Shown: positions 6,855-15,109, numbered from the stretch's first letter. The stretch is 23,529 bases of DNA from Candidatus Ruminimicrobiellum caprinum (GCA_017413305.1 JAFPUA010000310.1:1-23529), one strand, 5' to 3'. Numbers and translations: made by a program. Notes: generated by a model not told the origin, from the sequence alone.

Positions 6855-7625
6855 TTATTTAATTTTAAAGGTTGCGGTAACTGTAACTGCAATTTCTTTT
6901 TCTTTTGATGACGTATTATAAATGCCATAATCTGCAACATCGGTAGTTAAAGGTTTCCTTATTTGGAAAACACCGGAACGAGCAGAAATCAACCCACAAA
7001 CTTTGTTACCGGAACTTTTAGCAATTTCGACTGCTCTTGCTTTAGCATCGACTGTTGCAAGAGCAAGCATCTCAGCCTTGATATCAGCAAGATTAGAAAT
7101 AAAATATTCTATATAGGAATTTTCTAAATAAATGTCATTTCTTGCCATAGACTCGGTGTCAAGAGCAAGTTTATCTATTAAATTTATATCTGAAGATCTT
7201 GCTTCAATTCTTTGGTTAAAGTTATATCCAACTATTCCATTGTTTCCATAATTTGCATAAGAATTTACAGGCTCAACCAAAATATCTTGTTCTTTTATTC
7301 CGTTATCCATAAGATATTTTTTGATTTTCTTTAAATCTTTTTGAATAAGTACAGGACCATCGATTTTGTTTGCTATTCCCGTAGCTCTACTGATATTTAT
7401 ATTCCATTTTGCCACATCGGAATTAACTGTTTTTACACCTTGACCTACAACTCTAATTGACTGTTCTGACTTTGCAGACACAAAGAAACTTCCCAAAATA
7501 AAAGTTGATATGATAAAGCCTACTGCTAAAATCAATGAAGATTTATTGTTAACAAAAAACTTTCCTCCGTTGCTACCATTACCACCATGAAACATCTTTC
7601 TGTTATCATTTCTGAATTTATGCAT
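6855..7625 (-). CDS. SIMPL-domain (DUF541) membrane-anchored protein
   Basis: A 256-residue protein with a Gly/Asn-rich cytoplasmic head (1-28), one membrane segment (about 29-50) and an extracytoplasmic SIMPL domain. Family features are SIRVVGQGVKTVNSD at the domain start, VGYNFNQRIEARSSDIN in the middle, KAEMLALATVDAKARAVEIAKSSG with the usual helix-rich repeat, and the closing strand KEIAVTVTATFKIK. The family's biochemical role is not established; members are periplasmic or outer-membrane proteins sometimes linked to stress tolerance. ATG 7625 has GGAG six or seven bases upstream. It lies 12 nt downstream of lactate dehydrogenase, and its ribosome binding site abuts that stop codon, so the two are very likely cotranscribed. 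Confidence 0.85.
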   Translation of the reverse strand: MHKFRNDNRKMFHGGNGSNGGKFFVNNKSSLILAVGFIISTFILGSFFVSAKSEQSIRVVGQGVKTVNSDVAKWNINISRATGIANKIDGPVLIQKDLKKIKKYLMDNGIKEQDILVEPVNSYANYGNNGIVGYNFNQRIEARSSDINLIDKLALDTESMARNDIYLENSYIEYFISNLADIKAEMLALATVDAKARAVEIAKSSGNKVCGLISARSGVFQIRKPLTTDVADYGIYNTSSKEKEIAVTVTATFKIK

Positions 7626-7637
7626 AAATTCTCCTTT

Positions 7638-8588
7638 TTATAATCCTATTTCTTTTAATAAACCTTTGAGCATATTGGCAGATTTTACGAACGCTGTTTT
7701 TTCAACATCACTGAGTTCTATTTTTTGTACCTGCCTAATACCATCACGATTAACTACGGCCGGCAAACTTAAATAAACATCATTAATACCACAAAAGTCT
7801 TTTACCATTACAGATACCGGCAAAACTGAATTTTCGTTTAAAAGGATTGCCTCTGTAATTCTTGTTAAAGATAAGCCTATACCGTAGGAAGTTTCTCCTT
7901 TTTTTTCTATAATTGTATATGCAGAATTCTTAACATTTGTAAAAATTTCGTTAAGTATTGCTTTATGATCGCAATTGTCTTTTCTGTCGCATAAGAAACA
8001 ATGATTTTCTATATTTACTCCACCGACTGTTGCCTTGCTCCATACAGGCAATTCTGAATCACCATGTTCTCCCAAAATATATGCATGGATACTTCTCGGA
8101 TCTATATTGCAATGTTTAGCTATTTCATATCTGAATCTTGCAGAATCAAGAACTGTACCTGAACCAATAACCTTTGATGAATCTTTACCGGATATTTTGT
8201 AAGCAGCATAAGTTAAAACATCTACTGGATTTGATGCAACAAGTAAAATTGCGTCAGGAGCATATTTCATTATTTCAGGAATAATAGATTTAAATAAAAA
8301 AATATTATCTTTCAATAAGTCTATTCTTGTTTGTCCCTGTTTCTGTTTTTTGCCCGCAGTTATTACAACTAAATCAGAACCTTTTATATCTTCATAAGTT
8401 CCTGCATTTACATTTACCGGCGGCGTAAATGGAGCACCGTGAGAAAGATCCAACGCTTCACCTTCTGCCTTTTCTTTAAAATAATCAACGAGCGTTATCT
8501 CTCTTGCACAACCGTTAATCATCAACGAGTAAGCATATCTTATACCAACATTACCGCAACCGATAATTGAAACTTTTGGTTTTAACAT
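7638..8588 (-). CDS. ldh: L-lactate dehydrogenase
   Basis: A 316-residue NAD-dependent enzyme that interconverts pyruvate and L-lactate in the cytoplasm, regenerating NAD+ in fermentation. Visible features are the Rossmann GCGNVG (10-15), the substrate-specificity Gln82 in AGKKQKQGQTR (malate dehydrogenases have Arg here), Arg88 of the mobile loop, Asn120 in ASNPVD, Asp148/Arg151 in LDSARFR, and the catalytic His175 in GEHGDSELPVWS. A cysteine-rich loop CFLCDRKDNC (197-206) follows. I place the start at ATG 8588 because GGAG lies 6 nt upstream; a longer frame from TTG 8600 would put that Shine-Dalgarno inside the gene. It is followed after 12 nt by the SIMPL gene. Lactate rather than malate specificity rests mainly on Gln82. 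Confidence 0.92.
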   Translation of the reverse strand: MLKPKVSIIGCGNVGIRYAYSLMINGCAREITLVDYFKEKAEGEALDLSHGAPFTPPVNVNAGTYEDIKGSDLVVITAGKKQKQGQTRIDLLKDNIFLFKSIIPEIMKYAPDAILLVASNPVDVLTYAAYKISGKDSSKVIGSGTVLDSARFRYEIAKHCNIDPRSIHAYILGEHGDSELPVWSKATVGGVNIENHCFLCDRKDNCDHKAILNEIFTNVKNSAYTIIEKKGETSYGIGLSLTRITEAILLNENSVLPVSVMVKDFCGINDVYLSLPAVVNRDGIRQVQKIELSDVEKTAFVKSANMLKGLLKEIGL

Positions 8589-8616
8589 TTTTTTCTCCAA
8601 TCAAAATGATTTTTAT

Positions 8617-8645
8617 ATTATACATTTTATAAACAAGAAAAGCAA
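8617..8645 (-). promoter_or_regulatory. Sigma-70 promoter for ldh-SIMPL
   Basis: Reading the minus strand: TTGCTT (8645-8640), a 17-nt spacer, then TATAAT (8622-8617). The predicted start near 8610 leaves a leader of about 22 nt carrying the GGAG site. It lies just beyond the terminator of the upstream acyl-CoA dehydrogenase gene, which supports an independent unit. Confidence 0.7.
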
Positions 8646-8647
8646 AG

Positions 8648-8686
8648 AAAAACAGCAAATTCGGAAATTATGAATTTGCTGTTTTT
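8648..8686 (-). terminator. Intrinsic terminator after the acyl-CoA dehydrogenase gene
   Basis: AAAAACAGCAAATTC (8648-8662) and GAATTTGCTGTTTTT (8672-8686) form a perfect 15-bp stem with a 9-nt loop, ending in a T tract on the minus strand. It is 21 nt beyond the stop codon. Confidence 0.8.
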
Positions 8687-8707
8687 AGTTATAAAATGTA
8701 ACTTTAT

Positions 8708-9889
8708 TTATTTTGCAAGTTTTGCGTGTTCTTTTATGAGGTTAAGAGCAATTTCATTTTTCTGAATCTGGCTTGTTCCCTCATAAAGAGTTGTAATCTT
8801 AGCATCTCTCATCATCTTTTCTACAGGATACTCTTTGCAATATCCGTATCCGCCGAAAATCTGAACTGCATCTGTTGTTACCTGCATTGCTGTTTCTGAT
8901 GCAAAAAGTTTTGCCATTGCAGATTCTTTACTGGTTCTTATTCTATCTTTAGGATCTTTTTTATTGTTGTCGTCTATCATTCTTGCAACAGAATACAAAA
9001 GTGCCCTTGCAGCTTCAACTTTGGTTGCCATTTCTGCAAGCATATGCTGTATAGCTTGGAAAGATGAAATAGGCTGACCGAACTGAACTCTTGTTCTGGC
9101 ATAAGCAATAGCTTCATCTAAAGCACCTGCAGCTATACCTAAAGCTTGTGCTGCTACTCCCGGTCTGGAACCATCAAGAGTTGCCTGAGCAATCATCAAA
9201 CCGTGACCTTCTTTACCTAAAAGATTTTCTTTAGGAACTTTACAATTATTGAATATCAATTCTCTTGTAGAAGATGCTCTGATACCCATCTTATTTTCTT
9301 TTTTACCGAAAGTAAAACCTTCCATACCTTTTTCAAGTATGAAAGCAGAAATTCCTCTTGCTCCTCTGGAAGGATTTGTTTTTGCAAATACCGTATAAAC
9401 TTCTGCATCACCGGCATTTGTAATAAAACATTTTGTTCCGTTAAGAACATAATGATCGCCTTCCAAAACTGCAGTTGTTTTCATTCCGGTTGCGTCTGAA
9501 CCTGCAGAAGGTTCTGTTAAACCGAATGCAGCTATTGTACCTGCAGCAATTTTAGGAAGATATTTTTGTTTCTGTTCTTCATTACCGCCGATTAATATAG
9601 GAAGTGTACCAAGTGCAGTTGCAGCCAAGCACAATGCTATACCGCCGTCAACTTTACAAAGTTCTTCGGTAGCAAGAACGAGGTTCATAATGTTACCATC
9701 ACCGAACCCGCCGTATTTTTCCGGAATATATGCACCACAAAGGCCGGCATCTGCCAACTCCTTTACAATGTCCCAAGGGAAAGTTCCCTCTTCATCATAT
9801 TTTTCTCTAACAGGTTTAATCTTTTCTTGAGCAATCTGTCTTGCTGTATCAACAATCATCTGCTCTTCTTCACTTAAAAAGTAGTTCAT
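8708..9889 (-). CDS. Acyl-CoA dehydrogenase, short-chain/butyryl-CoA type
   Basis: A 393-residue FAD flavoprotein that introduces a trans-2 double bond into acyl-CoA, or works in reverse in butyrate-type fermentation. Features are the N-terminal helical domain (LSEEEQMIVDTARQIAQ), the flavin-binding signature GLTEPSAGSDATGMKTTA, LNGTKCFITNAG, the C-terminal four-helix domain with RVQFGQPISSFQAIQHMLAEM, VQIFGGYGYCKEYPVEKMMRDAKI cut by the conserved Arg-Asp, and YEGTSQIQ with Glu370 at the catalytic-base position of short-chain enzymes. AGGAG lies about 7 nt before ATG 9889. No electron-transfer flavoprotein genes are adjacent, so it is not part of a local bcd-etf cluster. Substrate chain length and direction cannot be read with certainty. 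Confidence 0.92.
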   Translation of the reverse strand: MNYFLSEEEQMIVDTARQIAQEKIKPVREKYDEEGTFPWDIVKELADAGLCGAYIPEKYGGFGDGNIMNLVLATEELCKVDGGIALCLAATALGTLPILIGGNEEQKQKYLPKIAAGTIAAFGLTEPSAGSDATGMKTTAVLEGDHYVLNGTKCFITNAGDAEVYTVFAKTNPSRGARGISAFILEKGMEGFTFGKKENKMGIRASSTRELIFNNCKVPKENLLGKEGHGLMIAQATLDGSRPGVAAQALGIAAGALDEAIAYARTRVQFGQPISSFQAIQHMLAEMATKVEAARALLYSVARMIDDNNKKDPKDRIRTSKESAMAKLFASETAMQVTTDAVQIFGGYGYCKEYPVEKMMRDAKITTLYEGTSQIQKNEIALNLIKEHAKLAK

Positions 9890-9901
9890 TTTTATCTCCT
9901 T

Positions 9902-9922
9902 AAAAATCGCAAAACGATTTTT
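9902..9922 (-). terminator. Small hairpin upstream of the acyl-CoA dehydrogenase gene
   Basis: AAAAATCG and CGATTTTT pair over 8 bp with a 5-nt loop (CAAAA on plus). It lies just before the AGGAG site. It may end transcripts coming from rnc, but the stem is AT-rich and the assignment is tentative. Confidence 0.35.
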
Positions 9923-9925
9923 TAG

Positions 9926-9953
9926 TTTATAGTTTATAGCTTACAGCTTATAG
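9926..9953 (+). repeat. Four tandem heptamers
   Basis: TTTATAG, TTTATAG, CTTACAG and CTTATAG run head to tail and fit the consensus YTTAYAG. They are intergenic and next to the MITE-like element at 9970-10103. Confidence 0.6.
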
Positions 9954-9969
9954 TTTTCGGTAGTTTTAT

Positions 9970-10103
9970 AAAAAAATTAGCAATTAGTAATTATAAATTT
10001 CGGTATTTTTTAACATAGATCCCGGATCAAGTCCGGGATGACACCGCTACGCGGTAAACAGCAAAAAATTGCTAATTGCTCATTGCTAATTTCTAATTTT
10101 TTT
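9970..10103. mobile_element. MITE-like element with 22-bp terminal inverted repeats
   Basis: The left end (9970-9991) matches the reverse complement of the right end (10082-10103) at 20 of 22 positions; both start with seven A and TTAG. Inside lie a strong GC-rich palindrome (10017-10042) and a second small one, ACCGC-TAC-GCGGT (10043-10055). There is no reading frame with family features. It separates rnc from the acyl-CoA dehydrogenase gene. It may be non-autonomous mobile DNA; no transposase is in the window. Confidence 0.55.
10017..10042. repeat. GC-rich palindromic repeat (REP-like)
   Basis: ATCCCGGA (10019-10026) and TCCGGGAT (10032-10039) pair perfectly around TCAAG. The element reads AGATCCCGG...GGGATGAC, a form I recognise as widespread in Rickettsiales and some other genomes. 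Its end motifs match the element inserted in the giant gene at 3524-3572. Confidence 0.65.
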
Positions 10104-10105
10104 CT

Positions 10106-10122
10106 GTCGTTTATTGTACATT
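10106..10122 (-). repeat. Inverted copy of the 17-nt repeat at 6645-6661
   Basis: Exact reverse complement of 6645-6661. It lies directly outside the right end of the MITE-like element and 7 nt from the end of rnc. Confidence 0.6.
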
Positions 10123-10128
10123 GTCGTT

Positions 10129-10815
10129 TTAATCTTCCGTAAAATCGCCTTGCATTCTCTTTATGGCGCTAAGTGCTGCCGATTGTTCTGCCTGCTTTTT
10201 AGAGCCACCCTTACCGAATCCGCAATATTCTCCCTTAACATAAACTTCAATCTCAAAAGTTTTTTCATGGTCAGGGCCGTACTCTCTAACAACTCTGTAC
10301 TCAGGAAGAATTTGATACTGTGCCTGTATCAGTTCTTGAAACTGACTCTTGTAATCTGTAGAAATTATTTCTTTCTGTTCAGACAAAAATCTGTTTATAA
10401 AATTCTTTGCCGTTGAAAAATCGGAATCCAAATACATCGCCCCAATTACGGCTTCCAGAGAATCACACAACAAAGTTTCTCTCTGTCTTGCGAAATTTGC
10501 TTCTTCGCTTCTGCTGACGAAAACATAGTCGTCAAGTTTTATTTTTTTTGCCCAGATAGACAAATTTTTAGCGGAGACAACTTGGGACTTTATCTGAGAA
10601 AGTTTTCCCTCATTATCGCCGTAGTATTTTCTGTAGAGATATTCACTTACAACGGCGGACAGAACACTGTCTCCCAAGAATTCCATCCGCTCGTTATTAT
10701 AATCTAAATTATTCTCCGCAGCATATGATCTGTGAGTTAATGCTATTTTCAATAAATCCAAGTTATCAAAAAAATATCTCAGATTTTCTTGAACTTTGCG
10801 TAAATTATCCAACAT
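10129..10815 (-). CDS. rnc: Ribonuclease III
   Basis: A 228-residue double-strand-specific endoribonuclease that processes rRNA precursors and structured mRNAs. The catalytic domain contains the signature NERMEFLGDSVL (41-52), with metal-binding/catalytic Glu42, Glu45 and Asp49, and DSLEAVIGAMYLD with Asp118 and Glu121. A linker leads to a C-terminal dsRNA-binding domain (about 155-224; DYKSQFQELIQAQ through GGSKKQAEQSAALSAIK). Its length matches bacterial RNase III. The start overlaps the end of fabF by 11 nt, so it is translated as the last gene of the fab operon. The acpP-fabF-rnc order is common in bacteria. Confidence 0.96.
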   Translation of the reverse strand: MLDNLRKVQENLRYFFDNLDLLKIALTHRSYAAENNLDYNNERMEFLGDSVLSAVVSEYLYRKYYGDNEGKLSQIKSQVVSAKNLSIWAKKIKLDDYVFVSRSEEANFARQRETLLCDSLEAVIGAMYLDSDFSTAKNFINRFLSEQKEIISTDYKSQFQELIQAQYQILPEYRVVREYGPDHEKTFEIEVYVKGEYCGFGKGGSKKQAEQSAALSAIKRMQGDFTED

Positions 10816-12049
10816 ATTTTTTGAGTATGATTACAGCATTGTGTCCGCCGAAACCTAAAGAGTTTGACAAACCACATGTAATCTGTTGCTTCCTTGCTAT
10901 GTTAGGAACATAATCCAGATCGCAATCCGGATCAGGTGTTTGATAATTTATCGTCGGATGAATGAATCCTTCTTTCATACATAATATGGTTGCAACGGCT
11001 TCTACCGCGCCGGCTGCACCCAACAAATGTCCTGTCATAGACTTAGTTGAATTAACAGGAATTTTGTATGCTCTGTCGCCAAAAACTTTCTTTATAGCAA
11101 CAGTTTCGGTTTTATCATTTAAACCCGTTGATGTTCCGTGTGCATTGATGTAATCTATTTCGTCCTTTGATATGCCTGCATCTTTTATTGCTCTTTCTAT
11201 TGCAATTACGGCGCCTTTAGCTTCAGAATCAGGTGCAGTAATATGATGTGCATCATCAGATGCACCATAACCTGCAACCTCAGCATAAATTTTAGCACCT
11301 CTTGCAACTGCATGTTCCAAAGTTTCAAAAACAAGAATTGCAGCACCTTCACCAATCATAAAACCGTCTCTTGTTTTATCGAAAGGTCTGGATGCTGTTT
11401 TAATGTCATCGTTTCTTGTGGAAAGAGCTTTCATACTATTGAAACCTGATACTGCGATAGGCGTAACGGTACCTTCGGCACCGCCCGTTATCATAACATC
11501 TGCATCACCGTATCTTAAAAGCCTCAAAGCATCACCCATTGCATTGTTAGAAGATGCACAAGCACTTGTTACTGTATAGTTAGGACCGGTAAAACCGTAG
11601 TCTATGGCAATTTCACCGGGAAGAATATTTGTAATCATCATAGGTATCAAGAAAGGGCTAACCCTTCTTGGACCTTTTGTGATTAAAGTGGTATGTTCGG
11701 CTTCAAGCACATCCATACCGCCGATACCTGTTCCCGTAACACAACCAATTCTGGACTTATCTTCTTTTGTTAAGTCAAGTCCGGAATCTTCTATTGCCAT
11801 CTTTGCTGCTGCAAGACCGAGCTGAACAAATCTTGCCGTTCTTCTGGCTCTTTTTTTATCCATATAATTTTCAGGTTGAAAATCTTTTACAAGACCTGCA
11901 AACTTAGTATTATAGTCTGTAGTATCAAAAGAGTCTATGAGAGCAGCTCCGGATTTACCCTGCTTTAATCCATCGATAAAAGCCTCTTGCCCGATACCGA
12001 TCGGAGAAACAACCCCTATACCGGTAACAACTATTCTTTTTCTTTCCAT
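10805..12049 (-). CDS. fabF: 3-oxoacyl-[ACP] synthase II
   Basis: A 414-residue condensing enzyme that elongates acyl-ACP with malonyl-ACP in type II fatty acid synthesis. It has the Cys-His-His triad: Cys164 in TSACASSNNA, His304 in NAHGTSTGLND and His341 in KSMTGHLLGAAGAVE, with Lys336 beside it. The N-terminus RIVVTGIGVVSPIG and C-terminus SNSLGFGGHNAVIILKK are typical. It starts 14 nt after acpP and overlaps rnc by 11 nt, so the three are cotranscribed. Family and function are clear. Confidence 0.97.
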   Translation of the reverse strand: MERKRIVVTGIGVVSPIGIGQEAFIDGLKQGKSGAALIDSFDTTDYNTKFAGLVKDFQPENYMDKKRARRTARFVQLGLAAAKMAIEDSGLDLTKEDKSRIGCVTGTGIGGMDVLEAEHTTLITKGPRRVSPFLIPMMITNILPGEIAIDYGFTGPNYTVTSACASSNNAMGDALRLLRYGDADVMITGGAEGTVTPIAVSGFNSMKALSTRNDDIKTASRPFDKTRDGFMIGEGAAILVFETLEHAVARGAKIYAEVAGYGASDDAHHITAPDSEAKGAVIAIERAIKDAGISKDEIDYINAHGTSTGLNDKTETVAIKKVFGDRAYKIPVNSTKSMTGHLLGAAGAVEAVATILCMKEGFIHPTINYQTPDPDCDLDYVPNIARKQQITCGLSNSLGFGGHNAVIILKKYVG

Positions 12050-12063
12050 AATAAGATATTCTC

Positions 12064-12303
12064 TTACTTAGCTTGATGTGCAGTAATGTATTCTACAGCC
12101 TGTCCTACAGACTGGATTTTTTCAGCTTCTTCATCTGGAATTTCAATTCCGAATTCTTCTTCGAATGCCATAACTAATTCTACGGTATCCAAAGAATCTG
12201 CACCTAAATCGTTTATAAAAGATGCACCTGCAACTACTTCAGCAGGATCTACTCCTAACTGTTCAACGATAATTTCTTTTACTCTTGTTTCTATGTCTGC
12301 CAT
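12064..12303 (-). CDS. acpP: Acyl carrier protein
   Basis: A 79-residue acidic helical protein that carries acyl chains on 4'-phosphopantetheine attached to Ser37 of the GADSLDTVELVM motif. Its size and composition are standard. A strong AGGAGG site lies 6 nt before the ATG. It sits between fabG and fabF but is separated from fabG by 109 nt containing its own promoter, so it can be made at a higher level than the upstream genes, as ACP usually must be. No holo-ACP synthase is in the window. Confidence 0.97.
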   Translation of the reverse strand: MADIETRVKEIIVEQLGVDPAEVVAGASFINDLGADSLDTVELVMAFEEEFGIEIPDEEAEKIQSVGQAVEYITAHQAK

Positions 12304-12370
12304 GATGGCCTCCTGATTTTTTTGAGTTTATATTACTAAACTCTGTTTTATTTAAAATCAAACTTATACT

Positions 12371-12399
12371 TTTATACCAAAACTTACAAAATTTTGCAA
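12371..12399 (-). promoter_or_regulatory. Internal promoter for acpP-fabF-rnc
   Basis: Minus strand: TTGCAA (12399-12394), 17 nt, TATAAA (12376-12371). Predicted start near 12364, about 60 nt before the acpP ATG. A small hairpin (GAGTTTA/TAAACTC, 12324-12343) lies in the leader and is not followed by a T tract on the minus strand, so it is not a terminator for this unit. Confidence 0.65.
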
Positions 12400-12400
12400 G
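12383..12400. promoter_or_regulatory. Possible operator palindrome over the acpP promoter
   Basis: CTTACAAAATTTTGCAAG is an 18-bp palindrome with 8 of 9 pairs matching. It covers the -35 box and most of the spacer of the acpP promoter, where a repressor would block polymerase. No regulator gene is linked, so the binding protein is unknown. Confidence 0.4.
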
Positions 12401-12412
12401 CTTTAAATTGGT

Positions 12413-13156
12413 CTACATATACATTCCGCCGTTTACATTAATAACATTTCCTGTTATATAAGAAGAATCTTCGCTTGCTAAAAAGAGTGCGGAATTTGCA
12501 ATATCCTGAGCTTCGCCAAGTCTCTTTAAAGGAATAACTTCTGCATATTTGGCTTTAACCTCGTCGGAAAGAGCATCCGTCATTGCAGTTTTTATAAAGC
12601 CCGGAGCAATTGCGTTAACCAAAATGTTTCTAGAAGAAAACTCTTTTGCGCAAGTTTTTGTTAATGCAATAACACCGCCTTTTGATGCGGAATAGTTTGC
12701 CTGTCCGGGGTTACCCATAATACCTACAACAGAAGCAATATTGATAATTCTGCCGTGTCTCTGTTTAAACATTATTTTTGTAACTGCTTTAATAGAATTA
12801 AAAACACCTTTCAAGTTTACTGAAATTACAGCGTCCCATTCCTGTTCGCTCATTCTAAGAACAAGATTATCTTTTGTAATACCTGCATTGTTAACAAGTA
12901 TATCAATTTTACCGAATTTTTCAAGTGTCTGTGCCATCAAAGTTTCGCAGTCTGAAAGTTTTGTTACATTGCTGGGAACAGCAATAGTTTCTACATTATA
13001 TTTGTTTTTTATTTCATCAGCGGTAGCTTGAGCTTTTTCCATATTAATATCGGTAATAACAATTTTTGCACCTTCTTTTGCAAAAGTTTCTGCAATAGTT
13101 TTACCAATTCCCTGAGCACTGCCTGTAATAACTGCAACTTGATCTTTTAATTTCAT
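12413..13156 (-). CDS. fabG: 3-oxoacyl-[ACP] reductase
   Basis: A 247-residue short-chain dehydrogenase that reduces 3-oxoacyl-ACP with NADPH. Features are the nucleotide-binding TGSAQGIG (11-18), NNAG (89-92), and the catalytic tetrad Asn114, Ser142, Tyr155 and Lys159 (YSASK), ending with the typical SSYITGNVINVNGGMYM. The ATG overlaps the fabD stop by 4 nt (ATGA), so translation is coupled. Its place between fabD and acpP supports FabG over other short-chain dehydrogenases. Confidence 0.96.
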   Translation of the reverse strand: MKLKDQVAVITGSAQGIGKTIAETFAKEGAKIVITDINMEKAQATADEIKNKYNVETIAVPSNVTKLSDCETLMAQTLEKFGKIDILVNNAGITKDNLVLRMSEQEWDAVISVNLKGVFNSIKAVTKIMFKQRHGRIINIASVVGIMGNPGQANYSASKGGVIALTKTCAKEFSSRNILVNAIAPGFIKTAMTDALSDEVKAKYAEVIPLKRLGEAQDIANSALFLASEDSSYITGNVINVNGGMYM

Positions 13157-14085
13157 TTATTTAACTCCTCTAACACCTTTTCCAAATTTTCAACATTTTC
13201 TATGTTCATTGTTTTTTTAGTTTTATCAATTCTTCTCATCAATCCAGAAAGAACTCTTCCCGGACCTATTTCTATAAATGTATCAAAACCGTTATTTATT
13301 GCATTTGTCATGGATACATCCCATAAAACAGGGCTGCATACCTGTTTAACGGACTTTCCTTTAATTATAGAGATATCTTTTGTAAATTCTGCATCGCAGT
13401 TCGTTATAACGGAATATTTTGGTTCCGTAAAGTTATATTTTTCAAGTTCAACTTTCATTTTCTCGGAAGCAGGTTTCATCAACGAAGAATGAAACGGCCC
13501 CGAAACATTGAGCATAACAGCTTTTAATGCACCTGCGGGCTTTGCAAGTTCTACTGCCTTTTGAATTGCAGCCGTTGTACCTGAAATTACTATTTGTCCT
13601 GGCGAATTAAAATTAACAGGTTCACAAACTCCTTCCGAAGATGCCTGCTTACATATATCAATAACACCCTCTTTTGCCATACCTATAATCGCCGCCATGG
13701 CTCCCGGGTTTGCAGATGAAGCTTCCGCTATAAATGAGCCTCTTGCTTTTACTATATTTAAACCGTCAGAAAAATTAAAATATCCTGCAGCATAAAGTGC
13801 CGGATACTCTCCCAGAGAGTGACCTGCCGTAACTATCTCAAACTTGCTCAAATCTATGGAAGCCTTTAATGCTTCAAACATCGCAACACTTATTGCAAAT
13901 ATCGCAGGCTGAGCATTTTTTGTATCTTTTAAACTTTCTTCCGGTCCTTCAAAAATAACCTTTTTTAATTCATCGTCAAGACTGTCTATTATGTTTTTAG
14001 ATACGGGAAACTTATCATAAAAATCTTTTCCCATACCTACCGTTTGAGAACCTTGTCCTGGAAACATTAAAACTATCTTTTTCAT
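13153..14085 (-). CDS. fabD: Malonyl-CoA:ACP transacylase
   Basis: A 310-residue enzyme that transfers malonyl from CoA to ACP. It shows PGQGSQ (9-14) with Gln11, the nucleophile Ser90 in GHSLGEYPAL, Arg115 that binds the malonyl carboxylate, and catalytic His199 in SGPFHSSLM, then SPVLWDVSM and IEIGPGRVLSGL near the C-terminus. It follows fabH after 13 nt and overlaps fabG by 4 nt. Length and motifs are normal. Confidence 0.96.
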   Translation of the reverse strand: MKKIVLMFPGQGSQTVGMGKDFYDKFPVSKNIIDSLDDELKKVIFEGPEESLKDTKNAQPAIFAISVAMFEALKASIDLSKFEIVTAGHSLGEYPALYAAGYFNFSDGLNIVKARGSFIAEASSANPGAMAAIIGMAKEGVIDICKQASSEGVCEPVNFNSPGQIVISGTTAAIQKAVELAKPAGALKAVMLNVSGPFHSSLMKPASEKMKVELEKYNFTEPKYSVITNCDAEFTKDISIIKGKSVKQVCSPVLWDVSMTNAINNGFDTFIEIGPGRVLSGLMRRIDKTKKTMNIENVENLEKVLEELNK

Positions 14086-14098
14086 ATTTTAAAAACCC

Positions 14099-15094
14099 TT
14101 AAAAATTTATTTTTAATATACAAGCGCCCCATGTAAGCCCTGCACCAAAAGCTACCAGTTCAACAAGGTTACCTTTTTGAACTTTACCCTCATCGATAGC
14201 TTCGTCCAAAGCAATTATGGTCGTTGCTGCCGACATATTACCGTATTTATGAACATTTACATAAACTTTATCTTTATTTACGCCGGCTTTCTTAGCTACG
14301 GCATCGATAATTCTTAAATTCGCCTGATGCGGAATATATAAAGTAATATCGTCATATTTCAAGCCGACTTTTTCCTGCACTTTAATTGCAGCTTCCGCCA
14401 TCTTTGTTACTGCCACTTTAAAAACTTCTTTTCCCTGCATTTTAACATATTGCAGTTTCTGTTTAACTGTTTCTTCGGTGGTAGGGTTTATGGAACCGCC
14501 CGCAGGAATATTTAACAGTTCCGTAAAACTTCCGTCAGCACCTAAATATGTTGACACTATATCGTTATCCTGTTCGGATGCCTCAAATATCATTGCACCT
14601 GCACCGTCACCAAATAAAACGCAAGTATTTCTGTCCGTCCAATCCGTAACTCTGGAAAGAGCCTCTACGCCTACCAAAAGAGCTCTCTTATAAAGACCAG
14701 ATTCTATTAAACCTTTTACTACTGTCGTTCCATATATAAAACCGGAACAAGCTGCAGATATATCAAATGCTGTAGCATTAAACGCCTTTAATTTTTTTTG
14801 AAGATAACATGCCGTTGAAGGCATCGGAGCATCGCCGCTGATTGTGGCGACAATAATTAAATCTATATCGTCAACGGATATTTTAGCTTTTTCTATTGCT
14901 TTTATTGCGGCATTATATGCCAAATCTGATGTAACTTGAGATTTATCAAGGACTCTTCTTTCTTTTATTCCGGTTCTGGTAGATATCCATTCATCGGAAG
15001 TTTCCACCATCTTTTCCAAATCGAAATTTGTTAAAACTTTTTCGGGGACATAAGACCCTGTCGATAAAATTTTTACACCGATTTTGTTATTCAT
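14099..15094 (-). CDS. fabH: 3-oxoacyl-[ACP] synthase III
   Basis: A 331-residue condensing enzyme that starts fatty acid synthesis by joining an acyl-CoA primer to malonyl-ACP. The Cys-His-Asn triad is visible: Cys116 in DISAACSGF, His256 in IPHQANLRI and Asn286 in KYGNMSAA. The N-terminal STGSYVPEKVLTN and TRTGIKERR are family hallmarks. It begins 15 nt after plsX and ends 13 nt before fabD. Primer preference (acetyl or branched) cannot be told from the sequence by eye. Confidence 0.96.
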   Translation of the reverse strand: MNNKIGVKILSTGSYVPEKVLTNFDLEKMVETSDEWISTRTGIKERRVLDKSQVTSDLAYNAAIKAIEKAKISVDDIDLIIVATISGDAPMPSTACYLQKKLKAFNATAFDISAACSGFIYGTTVVKGLIESGLYKRALLVGVEALSRVTDWTDRNTCVLFGDGAGAMIFEASEQDNDIVSTYLGADGSFTELLNIPAGGSINPTTEETVKQKLQYVKMQGKEVFKVAVTKMAEAAIKVQEKVGLKYDDITLYIPHQANLRIIDAVAKKAGVNKDKVYVNVHKYGNMSAATTIIALDEAIDEGKVQKGNLVELVAFGAGLTWGACILKINF

Positions 15095-15109
15095 TAAACT
15101 GACACCTGT

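Noticed and set aside
7638..8600. Malate dehydrogenase, and a TTG start at 8600
   Set aside because: Gln rather than Arg at the specificity position favours lactate; the TTG start would put the ribosome binding site within the coding sequence.
10725..13492. Plus-strand frames over rnc, fabF, fabG and fabD
   Set aside because: They are antisense shadows of well-recognised genes, without ribosome binding sites or domains.
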